A stretch of 22,489 nucleotides of DNA. Origin: Rodentolepis nana. Lineage: Eukaryota > Platyhelminthes > Cestoda > Cyclophyllidea > Hymenolepididae. Location: assembly GCA_900617975.1 (NCBI GenBank), contig UZAE01000479.1, positions 1 through 22,489 of the forward strand, read 5' to 3'. Within the stretch, counting starts at the first letter, position 1. Each line of letters begins with the position of its first letter. The notes beneath the pieces were generated by a model, which made no database searches, had not been told where the DNA came from, and worked only from the letters and a program-made list of their open reading frames with translations. This document shows positions 1 to 9,473 of this stretch, piece by piece. Position numbers and translations under genes: made by a program.

Positions 1-310
1 GCGATAGACCTACCTCCACGTGGTGCACCCTGGGCAACGTATATTCATACGGCAAAAAAGTCTATTAACTGGCAGTTGATTTCTCACTTCAAGCTACCAT
101 CACCTCACTCTATGTATATTCGACTATTTCCACAGTATTCACTACACCTTTGTTCTACCTTCGTGTTTGTCTCTTACATCTTTGAAACACTCTTCTGTTC
201 CCCCCTCTCGACTTTTTCAATTTGATGTTCCTTCCCATCTGTGAAGTCTGAAGTCAACTAAAAGGCTAATGATAACCATCAAGACGCCTGCCATTTGATA
301 TAAATAAATA
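1..310 (+). mobile_element. SINE-like retroelement, copy R1 (5' edge cut by window)
   Basis: One of four related ~300 bp elements; the others are at 8866-9191, 12925-13222 and 15664-15975. Visible parts in order are a conserved head (gcgatagac, tacctccacgtggtgcaccc, gggcaacgta), a pyrimidine-rich middle with cattcgacta-like motifs, and a 3' tail starting at ctgaagtca (248) that ends gccatttgatataaataaat. No long ORF spans it. The tail (248-310) is shared with the LINE fragment at 3162-3223 on the other strand. The extreme 5' end (GGGG in R3 and R4) would fall just before the window. It lies about 1.1 kb upstream of the ligand gene start. Confidence 0.75.
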
Positions 311-840
311 TCTCTTTCAATTATCACCAATCAGTGACATTTATAATTTTGGATCAAGTTAGCAAACCATCTTCTTACAATTATAGATACATTCTCTGTT
401 TGTTCTAATTTTCATTGATTTTCAAGGTCATAAATTCAATTTATGAATTTAAATTGATCTAAAAAAATCTCATCTTTCAAAAAAAATAAATAGATGTTTA
501 TAAAAGCAAATGTACTTTTTATACTTAAATCTTCACATGGGGGCATTCGAGTGCTTTATTGATAAATAAATAAATAAATTATCACTCCATATTATAGGTT
601 ATATGATTGGTTGAGAATGGAGTCAATAATTTTTTCATGCAAAGCAAAAGGTGCTATTGAACTCAAGTTTTTTTAAACCCGCTTTAATATGCAGATGCAC
701 TTTAATGCTGCGCTTCTCGTCAGTGTAATGAAATACTAAAACTTGCTAAATGCCAGCAAAACTTTGTTTCATACACACAAACAGTTATCTAACCACAGAA
801 CACATTCGCTAGCACACACACACATGTCCAATAATTCGCA
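311..840. other. AT-rich spacer
   Basis: No coding signal or RNA gene is recognisable here. It holds a short (AAAT)n tract around 562-579 and a CA-rich stretch near 810-824, just before the GC-rich flank of the ligand gene. A CCAAT box-like string occurs near 827. Confidence 0.5.
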
Positions 841-1443
841 TTTTGGCGCCAAAAAACGTATTTCGTGTGTGGGCCCAGACGCAAGTACACGGGGTGGAGG
901 TAGTCGTTACGCCACATTGCAGTAGAGTTCACTCTTCACTTCACACACAAAAAATTACGGTCGTTTACAGCTCGCGGATTCTTTCAGTTCACCCACCGCA
1001 GCAATAGAAAAGTAGTCCACACACCCACCCACCCACCATCCCACCCTCCCGCCCCTAAATTTGCATTGGTGGCAGGGACTGGAAGGGGCCGAACTAGTCC
1101 GTTTAAATTGGTTAATTTGGCCACAGTCTGCCACTTTGCCTCACCCCCCCCCCCCCCCCCCTCCCTCACTGCCCCCACCCCGCCCTCCCCCCTCCACATT
1201 TTTCACGGATTTCTTGTTACCTCACCTCTTTTCCGCTCCTTCCAACAAAGGAGGGCGCTTGTGTGCCTTTAAAGCGAATCATGCGTGAGATCCGCGCGAG
1301 TGTTACATTGGTGGCAACGGCCGCAGAGGAACGAATTAGGAGGGGGCAGGAGATGAGAGAGAGAGAGACAGAAGCGTTAGACCAAGGTTCATTACAACAG
1401 TTGCGGTAATAACTTTTCCGGATATTTCAGTTGCTTTGGCGCC
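841..1443 (+). promoter_or_regulatory. GC- and C-rich 5' flank / probable promoter and 5' UTR of the BMP-like gene
   Basis: This block stands out from the AT-rich surroundings. It is rich in CpG, holds C-rich tracts (1019-1055 and 1144-1197, including a run of 18 C at 1144-1161), an AG-repeat near 1355-1370, and two GGCGCC palindromes (845-850 and 1438-1443). An initiator-like TCAGTT sits at 984-989. No TATA box is clear. The stretch ending gatatttcag at 1430 looks like a 3' splice acceptor 13 bases before the ATG, so the 5' UTR may be cis- or trans-spliced. The transcription start cannot be placed from sequence alone. Confidence 0.5.
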
Positions 1444-3561
1444 ATGGATGATAACGGGAACTCTAGAGGAATTAAAAAACGCTTTCTTGCAGTCAGTCTT
1501 CTACTTAGTATTCTTCAGAGTGGGCTGACATTAAATGTTCCTAGTGGACCCGCGGAAGCTCTTAAAAGTAAAAATCTGCCAAGAGTGGTTAAACAAGGAG
1601 GTTCGGTAGGGACGAAGAATTACGGTCACTTTGATGTACCGAATTACCTTCTGAGACTTCGTGAAAGACACAATAGTGAATGGTCAAATTTTGGTCAGGC
1701 GGAACATGGAAACGCTCCAAACTTGGGAATAATTACCTCAATTAGACACCACGGGATTGTGGGTAAGAAAATCAAAATAAAGTAGGATATATTTCAAAAA
1801 GCAAATACTTGATGAATTCCGCCTTATAACTTTTCATTCTTTTAAATCACTTTTTCAATGCAATGCTTATTTGCAAATAAGCCCAAATTTATTTTCCACT
1901 TATTCTAAGAGAGAATTGCTAAGTTCCCATTTGGCAAATTTTAGTTTTTTTCACTTCATACAACTTAGAAGTACTTTTAGCCATTAATTCATTTCATTTT
2001 ATTCTAATTTTGTGTGTTTTATTTGTAAGATCAGCCACATATTTTTTCGAATGTTTGACGGTTTGACATTCTCGAGTCATTAATAATATGATTAGCTCAA
2101 GCAAACTTACATAGGATATTTCGTTTCCTGTTTATGATCAAACATACTGAGAGGTGTTTAAAATGTTCACGAAAAAATTTCCCCAAATGGGGATGTATCC
2201 ATCAATTTCACCTAAATTATAAAAAGTACAAACTTTATTTACCAAATTTTTCAAATGTAGTACTCATTTTCTTAGGTTATGTGATATTATTTTTTGGACA
2301 CAACTTTGTATTTATTACATAGTATTTCTATTTTGTAATAAGAGAAAGCCTATTTTAACAGTTTGAAATTTTTACTTCAATATGCTTTCATTTCTAAATA
2401 TTATTAAAAATTTCAAATGTAATACATGTTTCTTTAGGTTTCGGACAAGTATTTGTATCAATTGCATAACAGTTAAAATCATTTAATAATAACGCTTACG
2501 ATTTAATTTGTGATGATATACTTAATCTCGAAAATTCTTGAGCAATGACAAAGCAAATATTACGACTTCTCAGGATTTTAAACACGGACATTGAGAAGTT
2601 TCCTAAAATTAGAACTTATTTCTCCCTTTAAATCTAAAATTTTGTTAATTAAGCAGAAGAGTGCTAAAAGTTTGATTAGATATTCACAATCTTTATTCAA
2701 CCTTTAGTTCGTAATCATTTAAATTGAAATGAATCGATCGAAACATTTGTTTAAATTAATGGTAACCTGTTTATTATATTATTGAAGCATTTTGATCTTG
2801 ATATCATTGCATTACCAATTATAAAATGAAAGCATTTTGTACTTCCATTCTTAAAAGCCATTAGTAATAAGAGTATATCAATGAGAACTATTGACGTTAG
2901 TTAAAATTCATTTTATTGAGAGGTTCATCTACATTAACGCAAGTTGTCCGAAATCGCTTGAAAAATGAATAGTATTTCACTCAAAAACAGGTAAAAAATT
3001 TCTTATATAATGTAAAATACACCTTAGAAATAATGATAGTATTGGCTTAAAGTGATGATTTCAAACATTATCGTCGTGCACGCTAATTTAGCTTATATTG
3101 CATGGTATACAAACATATTTGTAAGACTAAATTGCTATCATATGTTCTTACCTCGAATCATTTATTTATTTCAAATGGCGGGCTTTATGAAATTTTTCAT
3201 TAGCCCTTAAACTTTGACTTCAGCATCCCCATGGGTGAGGGGTACATTTATAGCAGTTAATTAATAGCGGTTCATTAGCTGTCTTCTTGCTTCCCAGTAT
3301 CTCTGTGTTTCCGTCGTTGTCTTTAGTGCTGGACATCGAATCAGGTGGGTCTTCTCCATTTCCTCCTGTAGGTTACATAGGGAATCATAGATTAGATCAA
3401 TAAAACTAATAAAGTTTTGGAACGAATTAGAGTGCATTAAATTATGAAATGCCTATTCGCCCTTAAATGCACATTTTAAATAAAGCTGGAAGTTTGATAT
3501 ATTCATTTGCACGTTTAATTACATTTGGCCAAATGACCTGCGTAAAGAGTTATAAGGATTA

Positions 3562-3598
<37 letters not shown>

Positions 3599-6330
3599 CT
3601 ATGTTGGATTACCAAAATTCTAAGTGCATTGAAGTGTGCAGATCTGAGGAGGTAAGACAAAAAGGCATTAGCATTTGTGGTCTTTTGATATATAATGTCA
3701 GAGCCTAGAATGGTGTCAGAAGAGACCGGATAGGTGGCGGATATTAATCGGCCTGGCGCCACTTAATGTCATTTGACCTTTCCCATCTATTTCCTGCTCC
3801 CAATTAATGAATTATTCTGACATTATAACCGAGAGGTAATATCAAAAATCAACAGTATGTCAGATTTGCCTTAGCGTTTTGCACACAAATTTCATATTTG
3901 CCAATAATAAATCCCTCCTCTAGAAAATCCTTATTAGATATTTAATAGATTTTTAAGTGGGAATGGTTGAAGTTTTCGTGTAAAGAGGGGGGGGGGGTAA
4001 TTGATATTTTCTGATTGAGGAATATGCTAAATTTTCAAGAGAAGATTTTAACCTTGTAATTTGTTTTGTATGAATGATAAAAGAATGTAAAATGTTTTTT
4101 TTTGATAGAAGACCAAATTAACAATATATTATGACAAAGTTAGAATATGGTTTATTTGTCTGTGATTTCAAAATTAGTCAATACTTGTAATTAAAATAAT
4201 GCCATGCAATTTATTTCTGAATATTACCGCTTAAAATTAGGGGAAAACCTTGCAAATAATTCTGATAAAAGCGGACTAAAAATTATTTAAAAGTTTTGAA
4301 TCTGTTTACGAATTTATGGTTTTTGGCTTCAAGTTTTGCTTTGACTTAAATTAGCAAATCTCTTCATTAAATTATGCTAACTAATCATTCATTTTTAACA
4401 CATTTTGAGATCTATCCATTTTTTGCATAATTGTTTTATATCAACATCAATATCAAGTAACTCAAGGTTGCATGCCTAGTCATGTTGAATAAATTTATTA
4501 ATTAACGAACTGAAACATAGGTTTATGATGAATACTTTTATCGCTTTGCTTATTACAATATATGGTTCGTTCAGACCATTCTCTTTGCATTCTACTATAT
4601 GATGCCAGTTCAATTTGCGACAAAACTTTTGAGAAGCCCAAACCTATTTTCGAATATTTTAATTTTGTTGATGATAATGCTGAAATATATAATAGTGACA
4701 TTGTTCGTTAATCAGTACAATTAAAAGATGAAAATGTTCATCTGGTGTTAGGAATGAAGATACTCGATTCCACAAATATTCTCAACGAATAAAATATTAT
4801 TTGAGATTGACCCATTTACTTACAATTTTAATGAAATAATTAAAGCCTTACCTATCACTTCAGAAGATAAGAAAATCCGTCCAAAATGGCAAGGCCAACA
4901 AAGTCTTGATTTTCGTCTGGCAACAATCTCGAAGAACGAAAAGTTGGTCGCAGGAAGTCTGCGCCTTCCAATACGGAGAGTGCAACCCCAAAACTCAACA
5001 ATCCCTGTTAAGGTACAGATAATAGGTGCCGACAACGTGGTTGGAAGTGAAGTATTCGTGGAAGGGTCAAAAGAATCTTGGCTTAACATACCACTACCTC
5101 CAGAAACACTATATAGTCTTCTCAAGCGTAGACAGCTTCTTCGACTGATTGTATCTCTTGACAGCTCTCGAGTTATGTTCTCTGAAGCTGATCCACATGT
5201 ACTTACCTTTCACAGAAACACAAAACGGAACGCTAAGTTAAATCGAATACGTCGTGATATAAAAATGCCTGAAACGATGGAAGGAAATGCATCGGAAGAT
5301 TTAACTAAAAAAGTATATATATATATGTATACTTTAACATGCATAAAATTTTTTATATTCTCTAAAATAATGCTATTTTTTTACTAAATCAACACTTTAA
5401 TTGAAAAAAAAACGCATTTTTGTAAGTAATATGCAAAATAGTACCAAACGAAAGTTCTCCGAAAACTACAAGTAATATAGCTTTGTAATAAATACAGTTG
5501 GAATATTAATTCCCATTTTCATCTCTTCATCATTAATCTAAAATTGTGTCAAAAAATGAATAATTTTATGAATTCTTATTTATTTAGTTTATGTAAACAT
5601 GTTTATAAACATCTACAAACTGGAGATTGATCATATTATATAGGAGTTTGGTAGCATTCATAGCAATCTTGGTTAGGGGAAATTATGTGTTGTATTTTTA
5701 GAATAATTCGTTTTTGTATTTCAAATTATTGACATGTCCAATTGTTAATTGGTTTTAGCAAGGATTTTGATAGTTTTATCTTTTAAATAAACTTGATTGG
5801 CTAATCAGCAATGGGAAAGGGTTCATCAATGTTAACCACGTATTAAGAAATTTGTTCTGAATTATATATTTTATTCCTACTTATTTAATAAAAGTAGTTA
5901 CAATTTTTAGAAAGGAAATAAACGTCGAGGAAAGAATAGAAAAGTTAAGAGTGATGCCAGCAATCGAGAAAAGCGAAGTCCTCAATACTTAATGAATAGG
6001 CGGTACATCGAGTCAACCTGCCAACGTCGTGATTTAATGGTCAATTTCAACTCAATCGGTTGGTCAAAGTGGGTTATAGCTCCGATGGCTTACAATGCAG
6101 GCTACTGCTATGGCAATTGCCCATTTCCTCTCTCTGCTCATTTCAATACTACGAATCATGCAATAATACTCCATTTAATGCATAATTTAGGAGTAGCGCA
6201 TTCACAAATCAACTCGCCCTGTTGTACACCCTTGACATTTGGTCCACAATCCATACTCTTTTTCGATGGTGACGATGTTGTGCTGCAAGTTTATGAAGAT
6301 ATGATAGTGGAGTCCTGTGGATGTCGGTGA
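1444..6330 (+). CDS. BMP-type TGF-beta superfamily ligand, BMP3/GDF10-like, 3 exons (1444-1762, 4864-5312, 5911-6330)
   Basis: Secreted signalling ligand of 395 residues (1188 spliced bases). Exon 1 starts in a strong GCCATGG context and encodes a basic n-region and hydrophobic core (residues about 14-30: signal peptide), then VPNYLLRL (65-72), the early helix typical of BMP prodomains. It ends phase 1 at gtaag. Exon 2 begins after cttcag and carries prodomain strands such as LDFRLATISKNEKLVAGSLRL. It ends phase 0 at a weak gtatat donor. Exon 3 follows tttttag and encodes a basic linker, a furin site REKR (275-278), and a 117-residue mature domain. The seven knot cysteines are C293, C322, C326, C360, C361, C392 and C394. 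C360 is the expected interchain cysteine of the dimer. One sequon is NTT at 335. The 33-residue gap between CxxxC and CC, IGWSKW, and the SILFF...VYEDMIVESCGCR end resemble BMP3/GDF10 from memory; CPFPL and TNHAI are also BMP2/4/ADMP-like. Superfamily is certain, subfamily moderate. Confidence 0.92.
1763..3161 (+). other. Intron 1 of the BMP-like gene, 5' part
   Basis: AT-rich intron sequence between the gtaag donor at 1763 and the LINE fragment. I see no coding exon, RNA gene or clear repeat in it. Short open frames here lack codon bias or domains. Confidence 0.7.
3162..3381 (-). mobile_element. 5'-truncated LINE (non-LTR retrotransposon) 3' end inside intron 1
   Basis: Read on the minus strand, about 40 codons run to a TAA at 3261-3263. 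The peptide includes LCNLQEEMEKTHLIRCPAL and then RYWEARRQLMNRY. The C...EE...HLIxCPAL pattern matches the cysteine/histidine C-terminal motif that follows the reverse transcriptase in many LINE ORF2 proteins (family knowledge from memory). A ~99 base 3' UTR follows, containing ctgaagtca, a stem-loop (3180-3206) and gccatttgaaataaataaat. The last 62 bases match the tails of the SINE-like copies. GAATCAT occurs at both edges (3155-3161 and 3382-3388), a possible 7 bp target-site duplication. The fragment is inactive. Confidence 0.7.
3564..3594. repeat. (AT)n microsatellite
   Basis: An uninterrupted AT dinucleotide run of about 31 bases within intron 1 of the BMP-like gene. Confidence 0.95.
3691..3827. 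other. GC-richer intronic block bounded by a 12 bp inverted repeat
   Basis: tataatgtcaga at 3691-3702 is the exact reverse complement of tctgacattata at 3816-3827. The 113 bases between are richer in G+C than the flanks and contain ggataggtggcggat, ggcctggcgccact and an AATTAATGAATTATT string with TAAT cores. It could be an intronic cis-regulatory module or a small inverted-repeat element. No target-site duplication is clear. Confidence 0.4.
5313..5910 (+). other. Intron 2 of the BMP-like gene
   Basis: 598 base AT-rich intron from gtatat to tttttag. The donor is weak, but it is the only GT that keeps the reading frame phase-matched with exon 3 (phase 0 on both sides). It starts with a short (AT)n tract at 5313-5330. 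Confidence 0.75.
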
Positions 6331-6442
6331 TGAAAGGCCTCAAATTTTACTTTTTGTGTATTTTTAAAAAATCTATTTCATTACACCTTTTCTCGCCACT
6401 ACCCCTTGCACATAACTCTACCACATGACTATATCTTTGTTA

Positions 6443-6448
6443 AATAAA
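6443..6448 (+). promoter_or_regulatory. Polyadenylation signal of the BMP-like gene
   Basis: AATAAA 112 bases after the TGA stop on the same strand, the first canonical hexamer downstream. This implies a 3' UTR of roughly 130 bases. Confidence 0.65.
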
Positions 6449-6465
6449 ATAGATGAGATGCAGCC

Positions 6466-8854
6466 ACTGTCTCAATTTTTTGTCACAATACCGAAATGTT
6501 TGTTGTATTGCAGAGGAATTGCGAAGTCAAATTGATATGCTGGGCTATAAGGCTAAGAGGCTACACGTCTGCACAGTCAAGCAATGATTAATAGGCATTG
6601 CAATGCTTCTTATCCAATAAGCGAATTGGACAGAAAATGGAAGTAAATTAACGTATTTATTCCAAAAAAGGAAAAAGTAGAGTTTTATTCTGCTAACTTT
6701 GATTTGAGTAGTATCATGTACGTTACTAGAAACTTTGAATTGGTTCTAAATTTCTGTCACAGAGGATCTTGCATATCGGTTCCAAGGCATCGAAAGGCGA
6801 TCGTCAAAATGTACCTCGTTACGAAAGAAAAAAATGTTTTATGAAAGGAACAGGGCAAAACGGAGAAGTAGGATATGAAGCAAGGAGAGCTTTAAGGGAT
6901 TCAAGGCATTACTGCCGCCTTAATGAATTAAAATAATAAAAACAGAAGACGAAAGCATAAATTATGCTTCTCTTGACTAAGGTGTCGATGCAATACTTCG
7001 CGCATTAAAAAAGTGATGGGATTGACACATGTCTTGATGAAATACTCCTTTTCCAACCCCCCCCCCCTCCACATTTCAGTAAGTTTCTGGAACATTTCAT
7101 AAATTGCCAAATTCAGAAATGATATTAAAATTCAACTGTGTTGTATATGCTTAATTTAATATTTTTGCAAACCAAGTAATTAAGCATTTTAAAAAATATT
7201 ATCAGGGCATATTTATTTAAATGTGTTATGAAAGTCAGTTAAATTTGTCTTCATATATATTGCATCATTTCTTGTAAGTCGATATTTGCAACCAAAAAGC
7301 AGAACTTGCATAAACGTTCTCGTCATTTTTATGCAAATCAAATACTTCCAGTCGAAATAGTAAAAAATTATTATTCTTCTTTGCTCGAGGAAAAAACGCA
7401 ATTCTGAGAATGAGAACACACCTAGAAACTCTGGCAACATATTTAAAATTGGATTGTTAGTAATGCACTAGTTTAGCCATAATTAGAACAAAATTTCGCC
7501 TCTGTTGTTAACTTTCTCCAAAGTAGATTTTTGGATTTAATGATTGAGCTGAGGCCAACTTTCGCGCATGCAAATATAAGTTCCGATGTTCATTAGCGGG
7601 ATGATAAACTGCAATTGTTGGTAATTGTTAACCAAGAAGGGTCTTCGATATTACTCTTTACTACATCTGCTGGACCATTATTATGAAAATGGAATTTTAT
7701 CACCGGTATTTCTCACACCCCCTCACTTTGGTTGCATTCTGTTCAAACCATTTAAGTCAACCTTATCTTTAAATATTGACCTTCATATTTATCAAAAGTG
7801 AGTTTTTTCATTACTTATTTCTATAGTCTTACTTGCCGGCGTGTTGGAGTAAATATAGTGTAATGGACCCACTTACCTTAAAAAAAAGTGATAGTTATAC
7901 TCTTTTATGAGACATATTTACTCATCAAAAGAATTTCTGTGCTCATTTTCTGCAATGGTTTGGTGAATAAAACTGAATAAGTTATACTTGCAAAATGCTC
8001 CAAAATAAGATTAAGGGAAAATCGATGCAACAAAATCTTGCAGGGATAGATAATTTAGAATAGAAAGTAATATTTGAATGATTTTCCTTAAGAAATCCAT
8101 GATATTGTAATCTATATTATTTCTATAGCTTGCTTATTGGGTAGAATAACTTTCATGTGCTCCAAGAAACTTATTTATAAATGCGTTTTTTTGATACAAA
8201 TGAACTCATTTCGCACTGTGGAGTTTTATCGTTAATTAGTGCCATTCAACGGTAATTTTTAAAATTCGTCTTAGCAAATCGATACCGGCAAAGTCGTCTA
8301 CCATGAAGGCAATTTGATTAAATTGTGGTATTTTAAATTTCTTCCATGGTCTAAATAGTATTTCTTTGTAAATAGATATCTACTAGTAAAAATATGACAA
8401 AACTGAAAGGTATAAGAATCTTGGATGAAATAAATTAAAAAAAAACAGCCCAAAAATTTCCGTCTCAAATAACTTATAATGTTAGCCGAGAATATCTGCG
8501 AATTTAACATCTGCCAACTGTGAATGCGTGTTTAATCACGTGCTTCTATGCGGCTCCATAGTTGCATGTGAAGCTAAAGGTTTTGTCTACTTCAAAAAAT
8601 ACTTGGATATCAGTGGTGCCTTGCCAATGCGGGTGCGTACATAGAAAATTTTCTGTATGCTTCCTTGATCATTCAATTTTCAGTTCTTTTTCCTGAATAC
8701 CAGGCCTTTCCTCGCATTTTTGAGATAGTACATTAAATTTTGGATTTCAATCTACCCTCAAATTGTTGTTTTCTTGTTGGCAGTATGGATATCCCTGACC
8801 GTTATATTAATAATTTTGTCAACTTTAGACTTGAACCATGGCCTTCGGTTCCAG
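6466..8854. other. Intergenic spacer between the BMP-like gene and EF-hand gene A
   Basis: AT-rich, with no recognised gene, RNA or clear transposon. A run of 11 C occurs at 7057-7067. Parts near 6530-6610 and 6760-6910 are somewhat GC-richer but show no coding frame that I can identify. Confidence 0.5.
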
Positions 8855-9202
8855 TGCTCGAATATTTATTTATTTATATCAAATGCCAGGGGTTCTGATA
8901 GTTATCATCAGCCCTTTAGTTGACTTCAGGCTTCACAGAGGGGAGGAAACATCAATATGAAAAAAGTCGAGAGTGGGGGGGGGGAGGGAGGTGAACAGAA
9001 GAGTGTTTCAAAGATGCAAAAGAGACAGACACGAAGGTAGAAAAAAGGTGAGGTGATAACTGTGAAAGAGGTTGAATATGACATACAGTGAAGTCATGGT
9101 AGTCTGAAGGCAGAAGTCAACTGCCAGTTGATAGACTTTTTGCCGTATGAGTATACGTTACCCAGGGTGCACCACATGGAGGTAAGTCTATTGCTCGAAT
9201 AT
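8855..9202 (-). mobile_element. SINE-like retroelement, copy R2, with 11 bp target-site duplication
   Basis: On the minus strand the element runs from atagacttacctcc (9191) to tttgatataaataaataaat near 8866. It is flanked by an exact 11 bp direct repeat, tgctcgaatat (8855-8865 and 9192-9202), so it is an independent target-primed insertion. It lacks about 12 bases of the 5' end seen in R3 and R4. Its head keeps the 8 bp pairing ATAGACTT/AAGTCTAT. Its tail has a stem-loop GGGCTGAT...ATCAG-AA-CCC (about 8889-8914). A run of 10 G on the + strand (8975-8984) lies in the pyrimidine-rich middle. It sits just downstream of the 3' UTR of EF-hand gene A. Confidence 0.85.
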
Positions 9203-9327
9203 AATGAGGTTGATCGTTAAACTACCTCAGTTTATAATTCTCCATTTATAACTAATGTTAGTTTTGAAATTTTTGCAAAATAACGAGGGTGAAAGAAATT
9301 GAGTTGTTAATTGTTTTAAATATACAT

Positions 9328-9342
9328 TTTATTTGATTTATT
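9328..9342 (-). promoter_or_regulatory. Polyadenylation signals of EF-hand gene A
   Basis: Two AATAAA hexamers on the minus strand (9337-9342 and 9328-9333) lie 131 and 140 bases after the TAA stop. Confidence 0.6.
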
Positions 9343-9473
9343 TGACAACGTTCCAAATCGGCTAACTTGAATAAAGCATCCACTTTAATGTTAAAAGTTA
9401 AAAATAGCTCAGAAGAAGAAATTTCACTTTTTTATAAGAATTGAGGCAGAAATTCAGATGCAGTAAGTAAAAT

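Larger units (their letters stand above)
3382..4863 (+). other. Intron 1 of the BMP-like gene, 3' part
   Basis: Mostly AT-rich intron. It contains an (AT)n microsatellite at 3564-3594, a GC-richer block at about 3690-3830 flanked by a 12 bp inverted repeat, and a run of 11 G at 3987-3997. It ends in cctatcacttcag, a good acceptor, at 4863. No exon is recognised. Confidence 0.65.

Noticed and set aside
562..580. (AAAT)n tract as the tail of another SINE
   Set aside because: The sequence upstream of it lacks the ccatttgaaat block and any part of the element body.
984..1288. Proline-rich and glycine-rich open frames in the GC-rich flank
   Set aside because: Low-complexity translations of the C-tracts in several frames at once; no start context or splice partner.
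3467..3655. Open frame ending at a gtaag-like site in intron 1
   Set aside because: Includes translated (AT)n microsatellite and has no domain or acceptor support.
4944..5387. Exon 2 of the ligand gene as a stand-alone gene
   Set aside because: It matches a BMP prodomain, has splice signals in matching phase at both ends, and its apparent downstream end runs into intron.
8888..8915. Hammerhead ribozyme in the SINE tail (ctgatga present)
   Set aside because: The second conserved core (GAAA) and cleavage-site stem are missing; a simple stem-loop explains it.
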